Assembly (NCBI RefSeq): GCF_018863195.1
Contig: NZ_JAHKRT010000003.1
Span: 62,001 to 126,000 of the forward strand
Source: Sphingomonas quercus
GTDB lineage: Bacteria > Pseudomonadota > Alphaproteobacteria > Sphingomonadales > Sphingomonadaceae
Length of the DNA: 64,000 nucleotides
Reading direction: 5' to 3'
Numbering within the stretch: the first letter of the stretch is position 1; each line of letters begins with the position of its first letter. Position numbers and translations under genes: made by a program. Below, in pieces: positions 25,106-34,788 of this stretch. The notes below the pieces were generated by a model that was not told where the DNA came from, searched no databases, and was given only the letters and a program-made list of their open reading frames with translations.

Positions 25106-27721
25106 ATGCTGGGGCAGGACGAGGCGCCGGAAAGGCCCGAGCCGGGCGACGCGGCCGGGGCGACGATCACCCCGCAGCCGCCGGTCGCCACGCGCAAGCG
25201 CATCATCCTGCTGTCGGACGGCACCGGCAACGGCAGCGGCAAGCTGTTCAAGACCAACGTCTGGCGGATGTATCAGGCGCTCGACCTCGGCCCAGGCGGC
25301 GCCCAGACCATCCAGATCGCCAATTACGACAACGGCGTCGGCAATTCCTCCTTCAAGCCGCTGGCGATCCTCGGCGGCGTGTTCGGCATCGGCCTCAAAC
25401 GCAACATCCTCCATCTTTATCGCTATCTCTGCCGCAACTATACTGAGGGTGACGAGATCTTCGCATTCGGCTTCAGCCGAGGTGCATTCACGATCCGTCT
25501 GCTGGTGGCGCTGATCGGATCGCAGGGTGTCGTGCCCTATACCGACGAGCGCGACCTCGCCCGCCAGTCCGCCGACGCCTATCGCGAATTCTGCCGCGCC
25601 AACCGCGCCAACGTATTGAGCTGGGGCACCAGCGTGACGCGCTGGTTCCGCGACCTGTTCCTGCGGGTGTGGCGATGGAACAAGCCGCCTTATCGGCCGG
25701 GCCGCGAGAATACGCCGGTTCGTTTCGTCGGCGTGTGGGACACGGTGGCGGCCTATGGCGGCCCGATCATCGAGATCACGCGCGCCATCGACGACTGGCT
25801 GTGGCCGCTGACGATGACCGACTATCGGCTCGGCGACCATGTCGTCGCCGCCCGCCACGCACTGGCGCTCGACGACGAACGCGACGCGTTCCAGCCATTG
25901 CTGTGGGACGAATTCCATGAACGCCGTCGCGCCCGCGCCATCGCCGAAACTGACGCGCAGGCCGGCGAAGCTGCCGCCGCCCGGCTCCAGCAAGTGTGGT
26001 TCACGGGCATGCATGCCGATGTCGGCGGCGGCTACCCTGACGACAGCCTCAGCTATGTTTCGCTGAACTGGATGATCGGCCACGCGCGGGCGGCGGGCCT
26101 CGTCTTCCTCGGCGGCGAGGCCCAGCGCATCGCCGCCACCGCCAACAGCTTCGGACCGATGCATGACAGCCGTGACGGCATGGGCGTCTATTATCGCTAC
26201 CAGCCGCGCAAGATCGAGGCACTGCTCCATGTCGGCACGGCCGAGGCGCCCGGGGCGCCGGGCGCGCGGCCGATGTCCGAGACTCTTATCCTGCGCGATC
26301 CGCGCGTCGGCGAGAAGCCGGAGCGGCCGCGCGGGCTGCTGCTGTCCTGCGCGGTGCATGAAAGCGTGCTCGCCCGCATCGCCACTGGCACCGACAATTA
26401 TGCCCCGATCGTGCTGCCGCGCTGCTTCACGGTGGCGCCCCCGCCGCCTCCGGGCGATGGCAATGCGCCGGCGGCGCCGCCGCTGATCGCGCCCGCAGTA
26501 GTCCAGGCGCTCAGCGCTGCCGCCGAAGAGCGCGCCGTGCGACAGGAGGTGATCTGGAACTGGGTTTGGCTGCGCCGCTGGACCTATTTCGCGACGTTGT
26601 TCCTGTCGCTGAGCCTCGTCGCGATGCCGTGGTGGCAACCGAGCGCGCCGACCATCCCCGCCTATTCGGACGGGCGCTGGTTCCTCGGTTCGGTGATCGG
26701 CTGGCTGGATTATGTGCTGCCGAGCTTCGCCCATCGCTGGGTGGAGGCATTTGCCGCCGGGTCGATCTATTTTCTCGGAATCTGCGCAGGCATCGGCGTG
26801 CTGATGATCGTCGCCACGGCGCAGGAACTCAAGCTGCGCGACCGGACGCGCGAGCTCTGGTGGAAGGCGATGGAGCCCGGACGCGCGCCGGGCGACCCGC
26901 TGCCCGGGGCCACCGATTCCCGCCTGAGCCGCATCCGCACGTCCAGGGCCTATCAGGCGCCGCTGCAATGGGTGAAGTGGCGGTTGCTGCCGTCGGTGAT
27001 CGGGCCGGCGATGATCGCGCTGATCCTCTACGCGATCGTCATCATCGTCACGCAGGGGCTGCTCACCGTGCAGGAACGGCGCGACCTGTTCTGCGGCGCC
27101 CGCACCGCTCCGTCCACCGATCCGGCCGGCGCCAACTTCCGCACCGGCCTGCCGTGCAACGCGATCAGCGTGACCAGCCCGAGCGGCGCCGCCGATCTGC
27201 CGGAAACGCTCGAGAAGGATCGCACCTACCGGATCACGCTCGAGGTGCTGGAGGCGTGGAACGATGGCGGCACGCCGGCCGATCCGACCGGGCTCCATCC
27301 CGCCACACTCCTGCAACGCCTGCCGCAATGGCTCGGCGCGCCGTTCCGCCGGGTGGTCGGCGCGGACGGCATGGTGCCGCTGATCGAAATCCGCTCCGCG
27401 CCCGCCAATGGCCGCCAATTGCCGTCGATCAGCATCGACACGCTGACGATGATGCCGGCCTCGGCGACGCGCCGGGCGCGGCCGCGTCGTGGCGAGGTTG
27501 CGGCCCCGGCGATCACCGCCGAGCGGCGCAAACGCCTCTACACCGCCTTCTACACCGCACACCGGACCGGCCGGCCTTATATGTTCGTCAACGACGCTGC
27601 CTTCCCGGACTGGCTGATACCGGACTTCATCCATAATGGCGGCCCGACATGGTTCTACGACAGTCCCCGCCGGGGCAATCACGGATCGGCGCGTGTGACG
27701 ATCGAGCCGGTCGGCGAATGA
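25106..27721 (+). CDS. DUF2235 (Tle1-like) hydrolase with C-terminal membrane segments
   Basis: The 871-residue protein has an N-terminal DUF2235 alpha/beta-hydrolase domain: IILLSDGTGN (33-42), nucleophile elbow GFSRGAF (Ser124), VGVWDTVAAYGG and WFTGMHADVGGGY. This domain is shared with Tle1 phospholipase effectors of type VI secretion. Unlike secreted effectors, it has three hydrophobic segments in the C-terminal half (near WTYFATLFLSLSLVAM, IYFLGICAGIGVLMIVA and MIALILYAIVIIVTQ), so it is membrane-anchored. No T6SS or immunity gene is nearby. The start at 25106 follows GGGGTGAG; the frame is open further upstream but lacks coding character. Confidence 0.85.
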   Translation: MLGQDEAPERPEPGDAAGATITPQPPVATRKRIILLSDGTGNGSGKLFKTNVWRMYQALDLGPGGAQTIQIANYDNGVGNSSFKPLAILGGVFGIGLKRNILHLYRYLCRNYTEGDEIFAFGFSRGAFTIRLLVALIGSQGVVPYTDERDLARQSADAYREFCRANRANVLSWGTSVTRWFRDLFLRVWRWNKPPYRPGRENTPVRFVGVWDTVAAYGGPIIEITRAIDDWLWPLTMTDYRLGDHVVAARHALALDDERDAFQPLLWDEFHERRRARAIAETDAQAGEAAAARLQQVWFTGMHADVGGGYPDDSLSYVSLNWMIGHARAAGLVFLGGEAQRIAATANSFGPMHDSRDGMGVYYRYQPRKIEALLHVGTAEAPGAPGARPMSETLILRDPRVGEKPERPRGLLLSCAVHESVLARIATGTDNYAPIVLPRCFTVAPPPPPGDGNAPAAPPLIAPAVVQALSAAAEERAVRQEVIWNWVWLRRWTYFATLFLSLSLVAMPWWQPSAPTIPAYSDGRWFLGSVIGWLDYVLPSFAHRWVEAFAAGSIYFLGICAGIGVLMIVATAQELKLRDRTRELWWKAMEPGRAPGDPLPGATDSRLSRIRTSRAYQAPLQWVKWRLLPSVIGPAMIALILYAIVIIVTQGLLTVQERRDLFCGARTAPSTDPAGANFRTGLPCNAISVTSPSGAADLPETLEKDRTYRITLEVLEAWNDGGTPADPTGLHPATLLQRLPQWLGAPFRRVVGADGMVPLIEIRSAPANGRQLPSISIDTLTMMPASATRRARPRRGEVAAPAITAERRKRLYTAFYTAHRTGRPYMFVNDAAFPDWLIPDFIHNGGPTWFYDSPRRGNHGSARVTIEPVGE

Positions 27722-27904
27722 GTCTCGCCATTTCCGTAGACAGGACTTGCGTGCCCTGTGGTCATAACTGTGGCTTTACAATAGTTTATCTTGAAATACA
27801 GCGCTTGACGAACAGCGGATTCATCCAGCACTATAGGCATGCGGATCGGGGCCGTTGCACGACAAGCCGGGACAATCGGCACGTCTTGGGAGGGGAACAG
27901 GGTC

Positions 27905-30328
27905 ATGCGGTCTAACGCCATGCGCGCCGCTCTTGCGCTGACTGCGCTGGCGGCGCTTGCCGGCTGTCAGGGCAAGGCGAAGCAGGACAATTTCGTCCAC
28001 GCCGACGAAGATTATTTCCACGATATGGACAATGCCGTCGCACTCACCCGCGAGGAAGTGCAGGGCCGCAACATGTGGCTGGTCTGGTCGGGCGGCAATG
28101 ATCGCTTCTGGGATTTCATGAACAAGCCGACGCTTGGCGGCTTCGACTTGTTGAAGATCGTCGCACCCGATCCCAACGGCCCCAACCGCCGCGACAATCG
28201 CTGGCGCCAGCTTGGCATCGTCAACGAGCCGTGCTTCGCGGCCCCCGCCCGGCCGGATCAGTTCGGCCTGTGGCGCGACCAGCGGCAGACGAGCTGCCCG
28301 CCCGATCCCTTCGCCAACGCGCAGAAATATCCCGGCGTGAAGAGCGGCGCGCTCGGCCGCGTGCTGCCGGCGGGCTCCTTTTATGGCGAGCCGACTGGCA
28401 TAGTCGGGCTGCGACTGTTCCCCAATCCGGACTTCGACGAGAAGGCGCGCGCCGCCTGGGACGGCAAGCGTTATTACAGTGATCCCAACTATTACAACCG
28501 CAAGGACCTTATCCGCCCCTATCGGGTCGGCATGAGCTGCGGCTTCTGCCACGTCGGGCCGAGCCCGATCCATCCACCCAAGGACCCGGAACATCCGACT
28601 TTCGCCGAGCTTAACTCGACAGTCGGCGCGCAATATATGTGGGTCGACCGGATCTTCTTCTGGTCGCCCAATCCCGCCAATTTCATGTACCAGCTCGTCA
28701 AGACCTATCGGCCGGGCTCCATGGACACGTCTTTGGTGTCGACCGACAATATCAACAACCCGCGCACGATGAACGCGGTCTACAGCCTCGGGCCACGCCT
28801 CGAGATCGCGAGGCGACTGGCGCACGAACAGCTTGGCAAGGGCAGCGACAATAATCGCCAGTTCAACGAGTTCGTGAAGGACGGCCCCCTCACCCGCTAT
28901 TTCAATGCGCCGCGCGATGTGTGGACACCGCATGTGCTGAAGGACGGCTCGGACTCCGTCGGCGCATTGGGCGCGCTCAACCGCGTCTATATCAATATCG
29001 GCCTCGACAGCGAGGAATGGCTGAAGCATTTCAATCCGGTCGTCGGCGGCAAGCCGATCAGCCCGATCACCATCGAGAGCGCCCGCAAGAACGCCTATTG
29101 GCGTGCCACCGAAATGGGCACGCCGGCCACCGCCCTCTTCTTCCTGAAGGCGGCCCGGCCGGATCGGCTGAGCGCGGCGCCGGGCGGCGCGGCCTATCTC
29201 GCGCAGGATGCGGCGCTGGTCGCACAGGGTCGCGACGTGTTCGCCACGACCTGCGCACGCTGCCATTCGAGCAAGCAGCCGGACGCCCCGCCCGCTGCCT
29301 CGCTCGGTGATCCGATCGGGGCCGATTACGTAAAGCGCTTTCATGCCTGGTGGCGCTGGACGCAGACCGACGATTTCAAGTCGAGGATGCGGGCGATCGC
29401 GGCGCGACCGGACTTTCTCGACAATAATTTCCTGAGCAGCGATATTCGCGTGCCGCAGACCTTGCTGCGCACCAACATGTGCAGCCCGCTCGCCACAAAT
29501 GCCCTGCGCGGTAATATTTGGGACAATTTCTCGTCCGAGACCTACAAGGACCTCCCGTCGATCGGGCAATCCTCCTATCAGGATCCATTTACCGGCAGGA
29601 TGCTGGTCTACACCATGCCCGCCGGCGGGCGCGGCTTCACGCGGCCGCCCTCGCTGATCTCGCTGTGGTCGACGGCGCCCTATCTGCTCAACAATTCGGT
29701 GGGCGACTTCAACGGCGATCCTTCGGTGGCCGGGCGCATGAAGATGTTCGATGTCGCCATCCAGCAGATGCTCTGGCCGGAGCGGCGGCCGCGCGACGGC
29801 GAGACGCCGAACGCCACGGGCGTCATCGACCGCACCACCGCGCGCAGCTTCTTCTTCGTGCCGCAAAGCTGGATCCCGCGCCTGCCCGGCACCAGCCCCG
29901 AGGACAATGCGCTGCTGAAGTCGCTGGTCAACGCCAATGGCGATATCAGCATCGGCCCGATCCCCAAGGGCATGCCGGTCAACCTGCTCGCCTCCTTCCA
30001 GCCGCTCGCCGAAAGCGCCAACCCGGTCGCCATCGCACGCCATTATCATGAGGTGCTGGTGGCGCTGGTCGAGCTCAAGCGGCTGTTGCTGACGCTGCCT
30101 CGCGGCGCCGACGATGCCGCGCTCCGCGCCCATTTCGCACCGATGCGGGCGAAGCTGATGGCGCTTAGCAAATGCCCGGACTTCGTCGTCAATCGCGGCC
30201 ATTATTTCGGCACGGCGCAGTTCAACCAGCAGCACGGGCTGACGCCGGAGGAGCGCAGCTTCGGGCAGGAGGCGCCGCTCAGCGACGATCGCAAGCGGGC
30301 GCTGATCGCCTTCCTCAAGACGCTGTGA
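27905..30328 (+). CDS. Di-heme cytochrome c lipoprotein
   Basis: The 807-residue protein has a lipoprotein signal (ALTALAALAGCQG, Cys21) and two c-type heme motifs, CGFCH (212-216) and CARCH (450-454). The spacing and size recall large di-heme oxygenase/peroxidase proteins of the MauG/RoxA type rather than small electron carriers; the HPPKDPEHPTF segment after the first heme fits that impression, but this is from memory. The ATG at 27905 follows GGGAGGGG. Its stop overlaps the GTG start of the GMC oxidoreductase (GTGA, 30325-30328), so the two are coupled. It should be anchored on the periplasmic side. Confidence 0.85.
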   Translation: MRSNAMRAALALTALAALAGCQGKAKQDNFVHADEDYFHDMDNAVALTREEVQGRNMWLVWSGGNDRFWDFMNKPTLGGFDLLKIVAPDPNGPNRRDNRWRQLGIVNEPCFAAPARPDQFGLWRDQRQTSCPPDPFANAQKYPGVKSGALGRVLPAGSFYGEPTGIVGLRLFPNPDFDEKARAAWDGKRYYSDPNYYNRKDLIRPYRVGMSCGFCHVGPSPIHPPKDPEHPTFAELNSTVGAQYMWVDRIFFWSPNPANFMYQLVKTYRPGSMDTSLVSTDNINNPRTMNAVYSLGPRLEIARRLAHEQLGKGSDNNRQFNEFVKDGPLTRYFNAPRDVWTPHVLKDGSDSVGALGALNRVYINIGLDSEEWLKHFNPVVGGKPISPITIESARKNAYWRATEMGTPATALFFLKAARPDRLSAAPGGAAYLAQDAALVAQGRDVFATTCARCHSSKQPDAPPAASLGDPIGADYVKRFHAWWRWTQTDDFKSRMRAIAARPDFLDNNFLSSDIRVPQTLLRTNMCSPLATNALRGNIWDNFSSETYKDLPSIGQSSYQDPFTGRMLVYTMPAGGRGFTRPPSLISLWSTAPYLLNNSVGDFNGDPSVAGRMKMFDVAIQQMLWPERRPRDGETPNATGVIDRTTARSFFFVPQSWIPRLPGTSPEDNALLKSLVNANGDISIGPIPKGMPVNLLASFQPLAESANPVAIARHYHEVLVALVELKRLLLTLPRGADDAALRAHFAPMRAKLMALSKCPDFVVNRGHYFGTAQFNQQHGLTPEERSFGQEAPLSDDRKRALIAFLKTL

Positions 30329-32106
30329 CGGGCCGCGCCGGCCCGCGCTACGACCATATCGTCATCGGGTCGGGCGCGGGCGGCGGCACCATCGCCGCCC
30401 GGCTTGCCGAGGCGGGGCGCTCGGTGCTGGTTCTCGAAGGCGGCGGCGATCCGCTGACGGCCGGCGAAGGCCGGACAGCCGATGATTATCGGGTGCCGGT
30501 CTTCCACCCGATGGCGTCCGAGAACAGCGCGTTCGACTGGCCCTATTTCGTTCGCCATTTCGCCGATGCGGCGCGCAGCAAGGGCGATCGCAACCTCTGC
30601 GACAAGGGCATCTTCTACCCGCGCGCCGCAGCGCTGGGCGGCTGCACCGCGCATAATGCGATGATCTTCCTGCCGCCGCCGGATGCCGACTGGGATCATC
30701 TCGCGGCGCTCACCGGCGATGCCGGCTGGTCGGCGGCGGCGATGCGGCGCCATCGACTGTCGCTCGAGGCATGCCGCCACCGGCTGGTGCGCCGGCTGCT
30801 GGCGATGCTCGGCCACGATCCCACCGGCCATGGCTGGAGGGGCTGGCTCAGCGTCGAGAGGGCGATGCCGCTGAAGGCCCTCGGCGACCTCCGGCTGGTG
30901 CGGATGCTGGCGCGGCTCGCCTTGGCCGACCTCGGTCGCGACGCCGGCTGGCGACAGCGGCTCGCGTTGTTCCTGGCAAATTGGGGCGATCCCAACGACG
31001 TCCGTCGCGGCGGCGGCGAGCAGCTCTGCTATCTGCCGATCGCGACCCGCCACCACGCCCGCACCGGCACGCGCGAGCGGCTGCTGGACGTTGCCCGGCG
31101 CCATCCCGACCGGCTGGAGATCCGCACCCATGTCTGGGCGAGCGCGCTGCTGTTCGACGGCGGGCGCGCGAGCGGCGTGCGCTGGGAGCAGCGGGCCGGC
31201 CGGGGCGCCCCCGTCACCGCCGCCGGCGAGGACCATGCGACGGGCGACGTGATCCTCGCCGCGGGCACGTTCGAGACCCCGAAGCTGCTGATGCTCTCCG
31301 GAATCGGCGATCCGGAGCAGCTCGGACGCCACGGCATCCCCGTGCGCGCCGCCCTTCCGGAGGTCGGCCGCAACCTGCAGGATCGCTATGAGATCGGCAT
31401 CGTCCATCGCATGGCACGACCCTGGGCATCGCTGCGCGGCGCCAGCTTTGCGCCCGGCGACCGGCTCTATCGCCAGTGGCGCTGGCTGAGGCGCGGCATG
31501 TACACCTCAAATGGCGGCGCCATCGCAGCGTTGCGCCGCTCGCGCCAGTCCGAAGGGCGCGACCCGGACCTGATCCTGATGGGCTTGCTCGGCCGGTTCA
31601 GCGGTTATCGCACCGGCTATGCGGCCGAGACCTGGCCCGGTCTCGACGGCTTCACCTGGGCGATCCTCAAGGGACAGACGCGCAATCGCGCCGGCACCGT
31701 CCGTCTCGATCCGCGAGATCCACGCGGCCAGCCGGAGATCGACTTCCACAATTTCGAGCAGGGCGGTGATGCCGACCTCGATGCGCTGGTCGAAAGCGTG
31801 GGCATGGCGCGTGCCCTTTCCGCGGCGCTGCTGGACGAGGGCCTCATCGCGGAAGAGGAAGTGCCCGGCAGCAGCGTCACCGGCGAGGCGCTGCGCCAAT
31901 GGATCAGCTGCAACGCCTGGGGCCATCACGCCTGCGGCACGGCTGCGATCGGCCCGGTGCTAGACGCCCAGGCGCGGGTGCACGGCGTCGAGGGCTTGCG
32001 CGTGGTCGATGCCTCGATCTTCCCGCGCATCCCCGGCCTGTTCATCGCCGCGCCGATCATGATGGCGGCGGAGAAGATCGCCGCGGACATGCTCAGCCGC
32101 GGGTGA
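30325..32106 (+). CDS. GMC-family FAD oxidoreductase
   Basis: The 593-residue flavoprotein has the N-terminal FAD motif IGSGAGGGTIAARLAEAG (14-31), the GMC signature around ALGGCTAHNAMIF, and ILAAGTFETPKLLMLSGIG. The C-terminal active-site region is WGHHACGTAAIG (catalytic His) and VVDASIFPRIPGLFIAAP. GMC enzymes oxidise alcohols, sugars or sterols, or lyse hydroxynitriles. It starts at a GTG overlapping the cytochrome stop and has no signal peptide. The close coupling to a di-heme cytochrome suggests electron transfer to it, though an exported partner and a cytoplasmic flavoprotein would need a shared export route. It overlaps the convergent DyP gene by 14 nt. Confidence 0.92.
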   Translation: MTGRAGPRYDHIVIGSGAGGGTIAARLAEAGRSVLVLEGGGDPLTAGEGRTADDYRVPVFHPMASENSAFDWPYFVRHFADAARSKGDRNLCDKGIFYPRAAALGGCTAHNAMIFLPPPDADWDHLAALTGDAGWSAAAMRRHRLSLEACRHRLVRRLLAMLGHDPTGHGWRGWLSVERAMPLKALGDLRLVRMLARLALADLGRDAGWRQRLALFLANWGDPNDVRRGGGEQLCYLPIATRHHARTGTRERLLDVARRHPDRLEIRTHVWASALLFDGGRASGVRWEQRAGRGAPVTAAGEDHATGDVILAAGTFETPKLLMLSGIGDPEQLGRHGIPVRAALPEVGRNLQDRYEIGIVHRMARPWASLRGASFAPGDRLYRQWRWLRRGMYTSNGGAIAALRRSRQSEGRDPDLILMGLLGRFSGYRTGYAAETWPGLDGFTWAILKGQTRNRAGTVRLDPRDPRGQPEIDFHNFEQGGDADLDALVESVGMARALSAALLDEGLIAEEEVPGSSVTGEALRQWISCNAWGHHACGTAAIGPVLDAQARVHGVEGLRVVDASIFPRIPGLFIAAPIMMAAEKIAADMLSRG

Positions 32107-33505
32107 TGCTCGCCAGCCCGGCGATGCCCGGCAGCAGGAAATAGGCGCCGCCGCGCACCGTCACGAAGGCCGGCAGGCGCTGGGCGATGCGCGGCAGGCC
32201 GGCCTCGTCATGATAGCGGAACAGATCAGTGCGCCCCTCATCGGGAAAGGGCAGGCGCTGGCCCGTCAGCGGATCGCCCTCGCCCGAGAGGCCACCGAAG
32301 GTGGCGCTGGTCAGCCACGCCCCTTGCACGAACTCGAACTGGCGGGCGAGGCTTGCGTTGAGGCAGACGAAATGCAGCCCGGCCTCCACCGGCGGCTGGC
32401 CCGGCGCCATCGCCTGCGCCGGCGAGAGCATGCGGCCATAGGGCCGCCCGCGCCGCAGCAGCCGGTGGAAGCGTGCGGAGGCGACGGCATCGTCGGCCGC
32501 CCTCCCTTCGAGCCCGAGCGAGGCGATGACGTCGCGCACGAAACCCCGTCGGCCGAGCGGATCGTCGCCGGAGCGCGGATTCGCGCGGCGGACATGAGCG
32601 CCGAGCGGACAGGCGCGACCCTCCGGATCGGATTTGAACAGGAAATCATTGTCCTTGCCGCCCAGGCCGGGCAGCGCCGTACCATTGAGGCAGCGGCCGA
32701 CGATCTGCTCGGCCAGCCACACCGCCCGCTCCGGCCCCGCTTCGGCCGCCGCCCAGCGCCAGAAGCCGGTCACGTCCTGCTCCAGCTGACGATAGACGAG
32801 ATAGCTGCCGTTGCGGGCCGACAACCGCCCCTGCGGCATATCGCCGACGAAGCCATATTCATTGTTGTGCCCGATCAGCACCTCGCCCGGCGCGATGCCG
32901 GCACGATAATCGCGATTGACCGCCCCGGTGACGGCAAGCCGCCCGTCCCAGTCGATATCCGGCTGGGACATGCCGTCCGCGAAACCGAACGGCTCTTGCG
33001 CGACCGATCCGTCCTCGCGCCCCGGGCAGCTGTCGAAAGCAGCGGTGCGACGACAGCCCGACGCCAGCGCGTCCGCCTCGATGCCGTCGGCCCAGGGTTT
33101 GAAAAGCGCGCTACGGGCGCAGAGGATCACCAGGATATGCGGCTCGGCCTCGCGCCTGCCCCACCGCCAATGCTCCGGCGCGCTGGCGCCGACATCGCCG
33201 AGGCGGTGCGAGCGGCGCTCGTCGCCGGCCATGCCGTCGAGAAATTCGGGGGCGAGCCCCTCAAGGTCGGCATCGGCAAATCCCAGCGCCACCAGGCCTG
33301 CGCGGCTGAAGGCGATCTGGATCGCGCGATCGACCGTCTTGCCGCCGCCGACCTCGCTCGCCCGCGTCGGTGCGAGCCCGCGCAGCCACGCCCTGGCGCG
33401 AGCGGCATCGCCGATGCGGAGCAGCAGATAGCGCGCGCTGCCGAGCGAGCCGAGCCCGGAGCGGACCAGTGCCTGGATGTCGTCCATCTCGTCGCGCGCC
33501 GCCAT
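32093..33505 (-). CDS. DyP-type heme peroxidase
   Basis: The 470-residue protein has the DyP signature GFADGMSQPDID (catalytic Asp177) and the proximal heme ligand region ACPLGAHVRRANPR (His304). Dye-decolorising peroxidases reduce H2O2 and oxidise bulky aromatic or unknown natural substrates. The long form with a C-terminal FVQGAWL segment fits the larger DyP subfamily. No signal peptide, so cytoplasmic. The ATG at 33505 lies 4 nt after the stop of the upstream gene; an ATG at 33523 would overlap it. It is the last gene of a three-gene minus-strand operon with two uncharacterised proteins. Confidence 0.92.
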   Translation of the reverse strand: MAARDEMDDIQALVRSGLGSLGSARYLLLRIGDAARARAWLRGLAPTRASEVGGGKTVDRAIQIAFSRAGLVALGFADADLEGLAPEFLDGMAGDERRSHRLGDVGASAPEHWRWGRREAEPHILVILCARSALFKPWADGIEADALASGCRRTAAFDSCPGREDGSVAQEPFGFADGMSQPDIDWDGRLAVTGAVNRDYRAGIAPGEVLIGHNNEYGFVGDMPQGRLSARNGSYLVYRQLEQDVTGFWRWAAAEAGPERAVWLAEQIVGRCLNGTALPGLGGKDNDFLFKSDPEGRACPLGAHVRRANPRSGDDPLGRRGFVRDVIASLGLEGRAADDAVASARFHRLLRRGRPYGRMLSPAQAMAPGQPPVEAGLHFVCLNASLARQFEFVQGAWLTSATFGGLSGEGDPLTGQRLPFPDEGRTDLFRYHDEAGLPRIAQRLPAFVTVRGGAYFLLPGIAGLASITRG

Positions 33506-33509
33506 CGCC

Positions 33510-34778
33510 TCAGATCTCCGCAACGAAGCGGCGCAATGCCTCGCCCGTCGGCCGCGCCTCGAAGGCGCGCCGCAACCGCGCGTTGCGCGCCATGTCGTAG
33601 GTGGTGAGGCCGCGGAAGGCGTTGTACCAGAGTTGGGTCGGGATCTGGTGGTGGAACAGATAATATTTGAAGTCCTGTTCGTGCCGCGCGCCGCCGATGA
33701 TCAGCCAATCCGTACGCGGATAACCGAGGCCGTTCGAAAAGGAGACGTTGAGGCCGAACGCCACCTTATTGATAAAATCGTCGTTATAGGCTTCGCGGCT
33801 GCCGTCATAATTACTGGCGAAGAATACGCGCCTCCTGTCGTCGAAGAACGTCCAGCTCGCGAAGTGAATGGTATTGACCCGCGCCAGCCGCCCGCGACGG
33901 AAGATGTGCCGCGTGCTCCAGTTGATCAGCCACAGGATGAGCACGGTCAGCCACCGGCGAAACGCGCCCGGCTTGAGGCTGCCGATCGCGCTATACTGGT
34001 TCGCGACGTCATGATCCTCGATCGCCGACAGCGTCCGGTTGCGCTCACGCGAGGGGCGCGGCGCGATCACCGGATCGGTCGTCTCGCGCCGGCGCAGCAT
34101 CACCACCAGCACCGGCGCCGCGATCAGCAGGACGGGCGCGAGGATCAGGCCGAGGACCGGTACCAACAGGAAATGGCAAAGCTCGGCAACCCTCTCGCCG
34201 AGACCCGGCCGGTCGAGCGGCGTCAGCGCGATGGCACCCCCGGCCTTTTCCAGCGCCGGCCATAATTGCTCGGGCGTGCTCTCCGGATGGGACAGACGGA
34301 CGGCGAGCAGGGCGGCGTGCAGCCGCGCCTCCTCGGTCACCTGAGCGGCGCTGCGCCCGGGCCAATTGGCATAGGTGGCGGCCGCCGGCACGCGATGGCG
34401 GCGCATCCAGCCGACAAGGTCGGCCGGGGTCGGGCCAGCGGCGCAATGGCCGAAAATCTGCACCAGACCGGGTGTCGCGGCCCGGGCGAAGCGGTCGATC
34501 AGCGCGTCAGCGCTGCCATCGCCCTCCGCGACCAGCGCCAGCCGCACCGGCTCGCACGGCGGCAGGTCGGTGAGCCCGGCGCGATCCGGCAGGGAAGGGT
34601 CTTCGAGGATCACGAAGCGGGCGACGTGGAGCCCCTCGATCCGCCCGAACGGCAGCAGCGCATTGTCCGGATCGGCCTGCCCGGCCGCCAGCTCCATCGT
34701 CGCCAGCAACGCCTTCAGCGGCGCGATCGCCGCGTCGGGCAGCTCGGCCGCGACGAGGAGCTGCGACTGGCGGGGCAT
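33510..34778 (-). CDS. Uncharacterised membrane protein of the DyP operon
   Basis: The 422-residue protein has a soluble N-terminal region (about 1-195), a hydrophobic membrane segment (about 207-232, HFLLVPVLGLILAPVLL), a second hydrophobic stretch near RWLTVLILWLINW, and a conserved-looking C-terminal part (NTIHFASWTFFDDRRR, then FFASNYDGSREAY, then QLWYNAFRGLTTYD). I associate the SNYDGS block with proteins encoded next to, or fused to, DyP peroxidases, but I cannot name a family. The gene is 10 nt after the 143-aa gene and 4 nt before the DyP gene. It may anchor or support the peroxidase at the membrane. Confidence 0.7.
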   Translation of the reverse strand: MPRQSQLLVAAELPDAAIAPLKALLATMELAAGQADPDNALLPFGRIEGLHVARFVILEDPSLPDRAGLTDLPPCEPVRLALVAEGDGSADALIDRFARAATPGLVQIFGHCAAGPTPADLVGWMRRHRVPAAATYANWPGRSAAQVTEEARLHAALLAVRLSHPESTPEQLWPALEKAGGAIALTPLDRPGLGERVAELCHFLLVPVLGLILAPVLLIAAPVLVVMLRRRETTDPVIAPRPSRERNRTLSAIEDHDVANQYSAIGSLKPGAFRRWLTVLILWLINWSTRHIFRRGRLARVNTIHFASWTFFDDRRRVFFASNYDGSREAYNDDFINKVAFGLNVSFSNGLGYPRTDWLIIGGARHEQDFKYYLFHHQIPTQLWYNAFRGLTTYDMARNARLRRAFEARPTGEALRRFVAEI

Positions 34779-34788
34779 GGCTGTGCCC

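Noticed and set aside
25088-27682. 864-codon antisense frame opposite the DUF2235 gene
   Set aside because: Despite its length it has shadow-like composition (Arg, His, Gln, Asp, Gly) and no recognisable domain, while the plus-strand frame has clear catalytic motifs.
27805-27837. Sigma-70 promoter TTGACG...TATAGG before the cytochrome gene
   Set aside because: The spacer is 20-21 bases, too long for a confident call.
27821-30235. 804-codon antisense frame opposite the di-heme cytochrome
   Set aside because: The plus strand carries both heme motifs and a lipoprotein signal; the antisense frame shows nothing.
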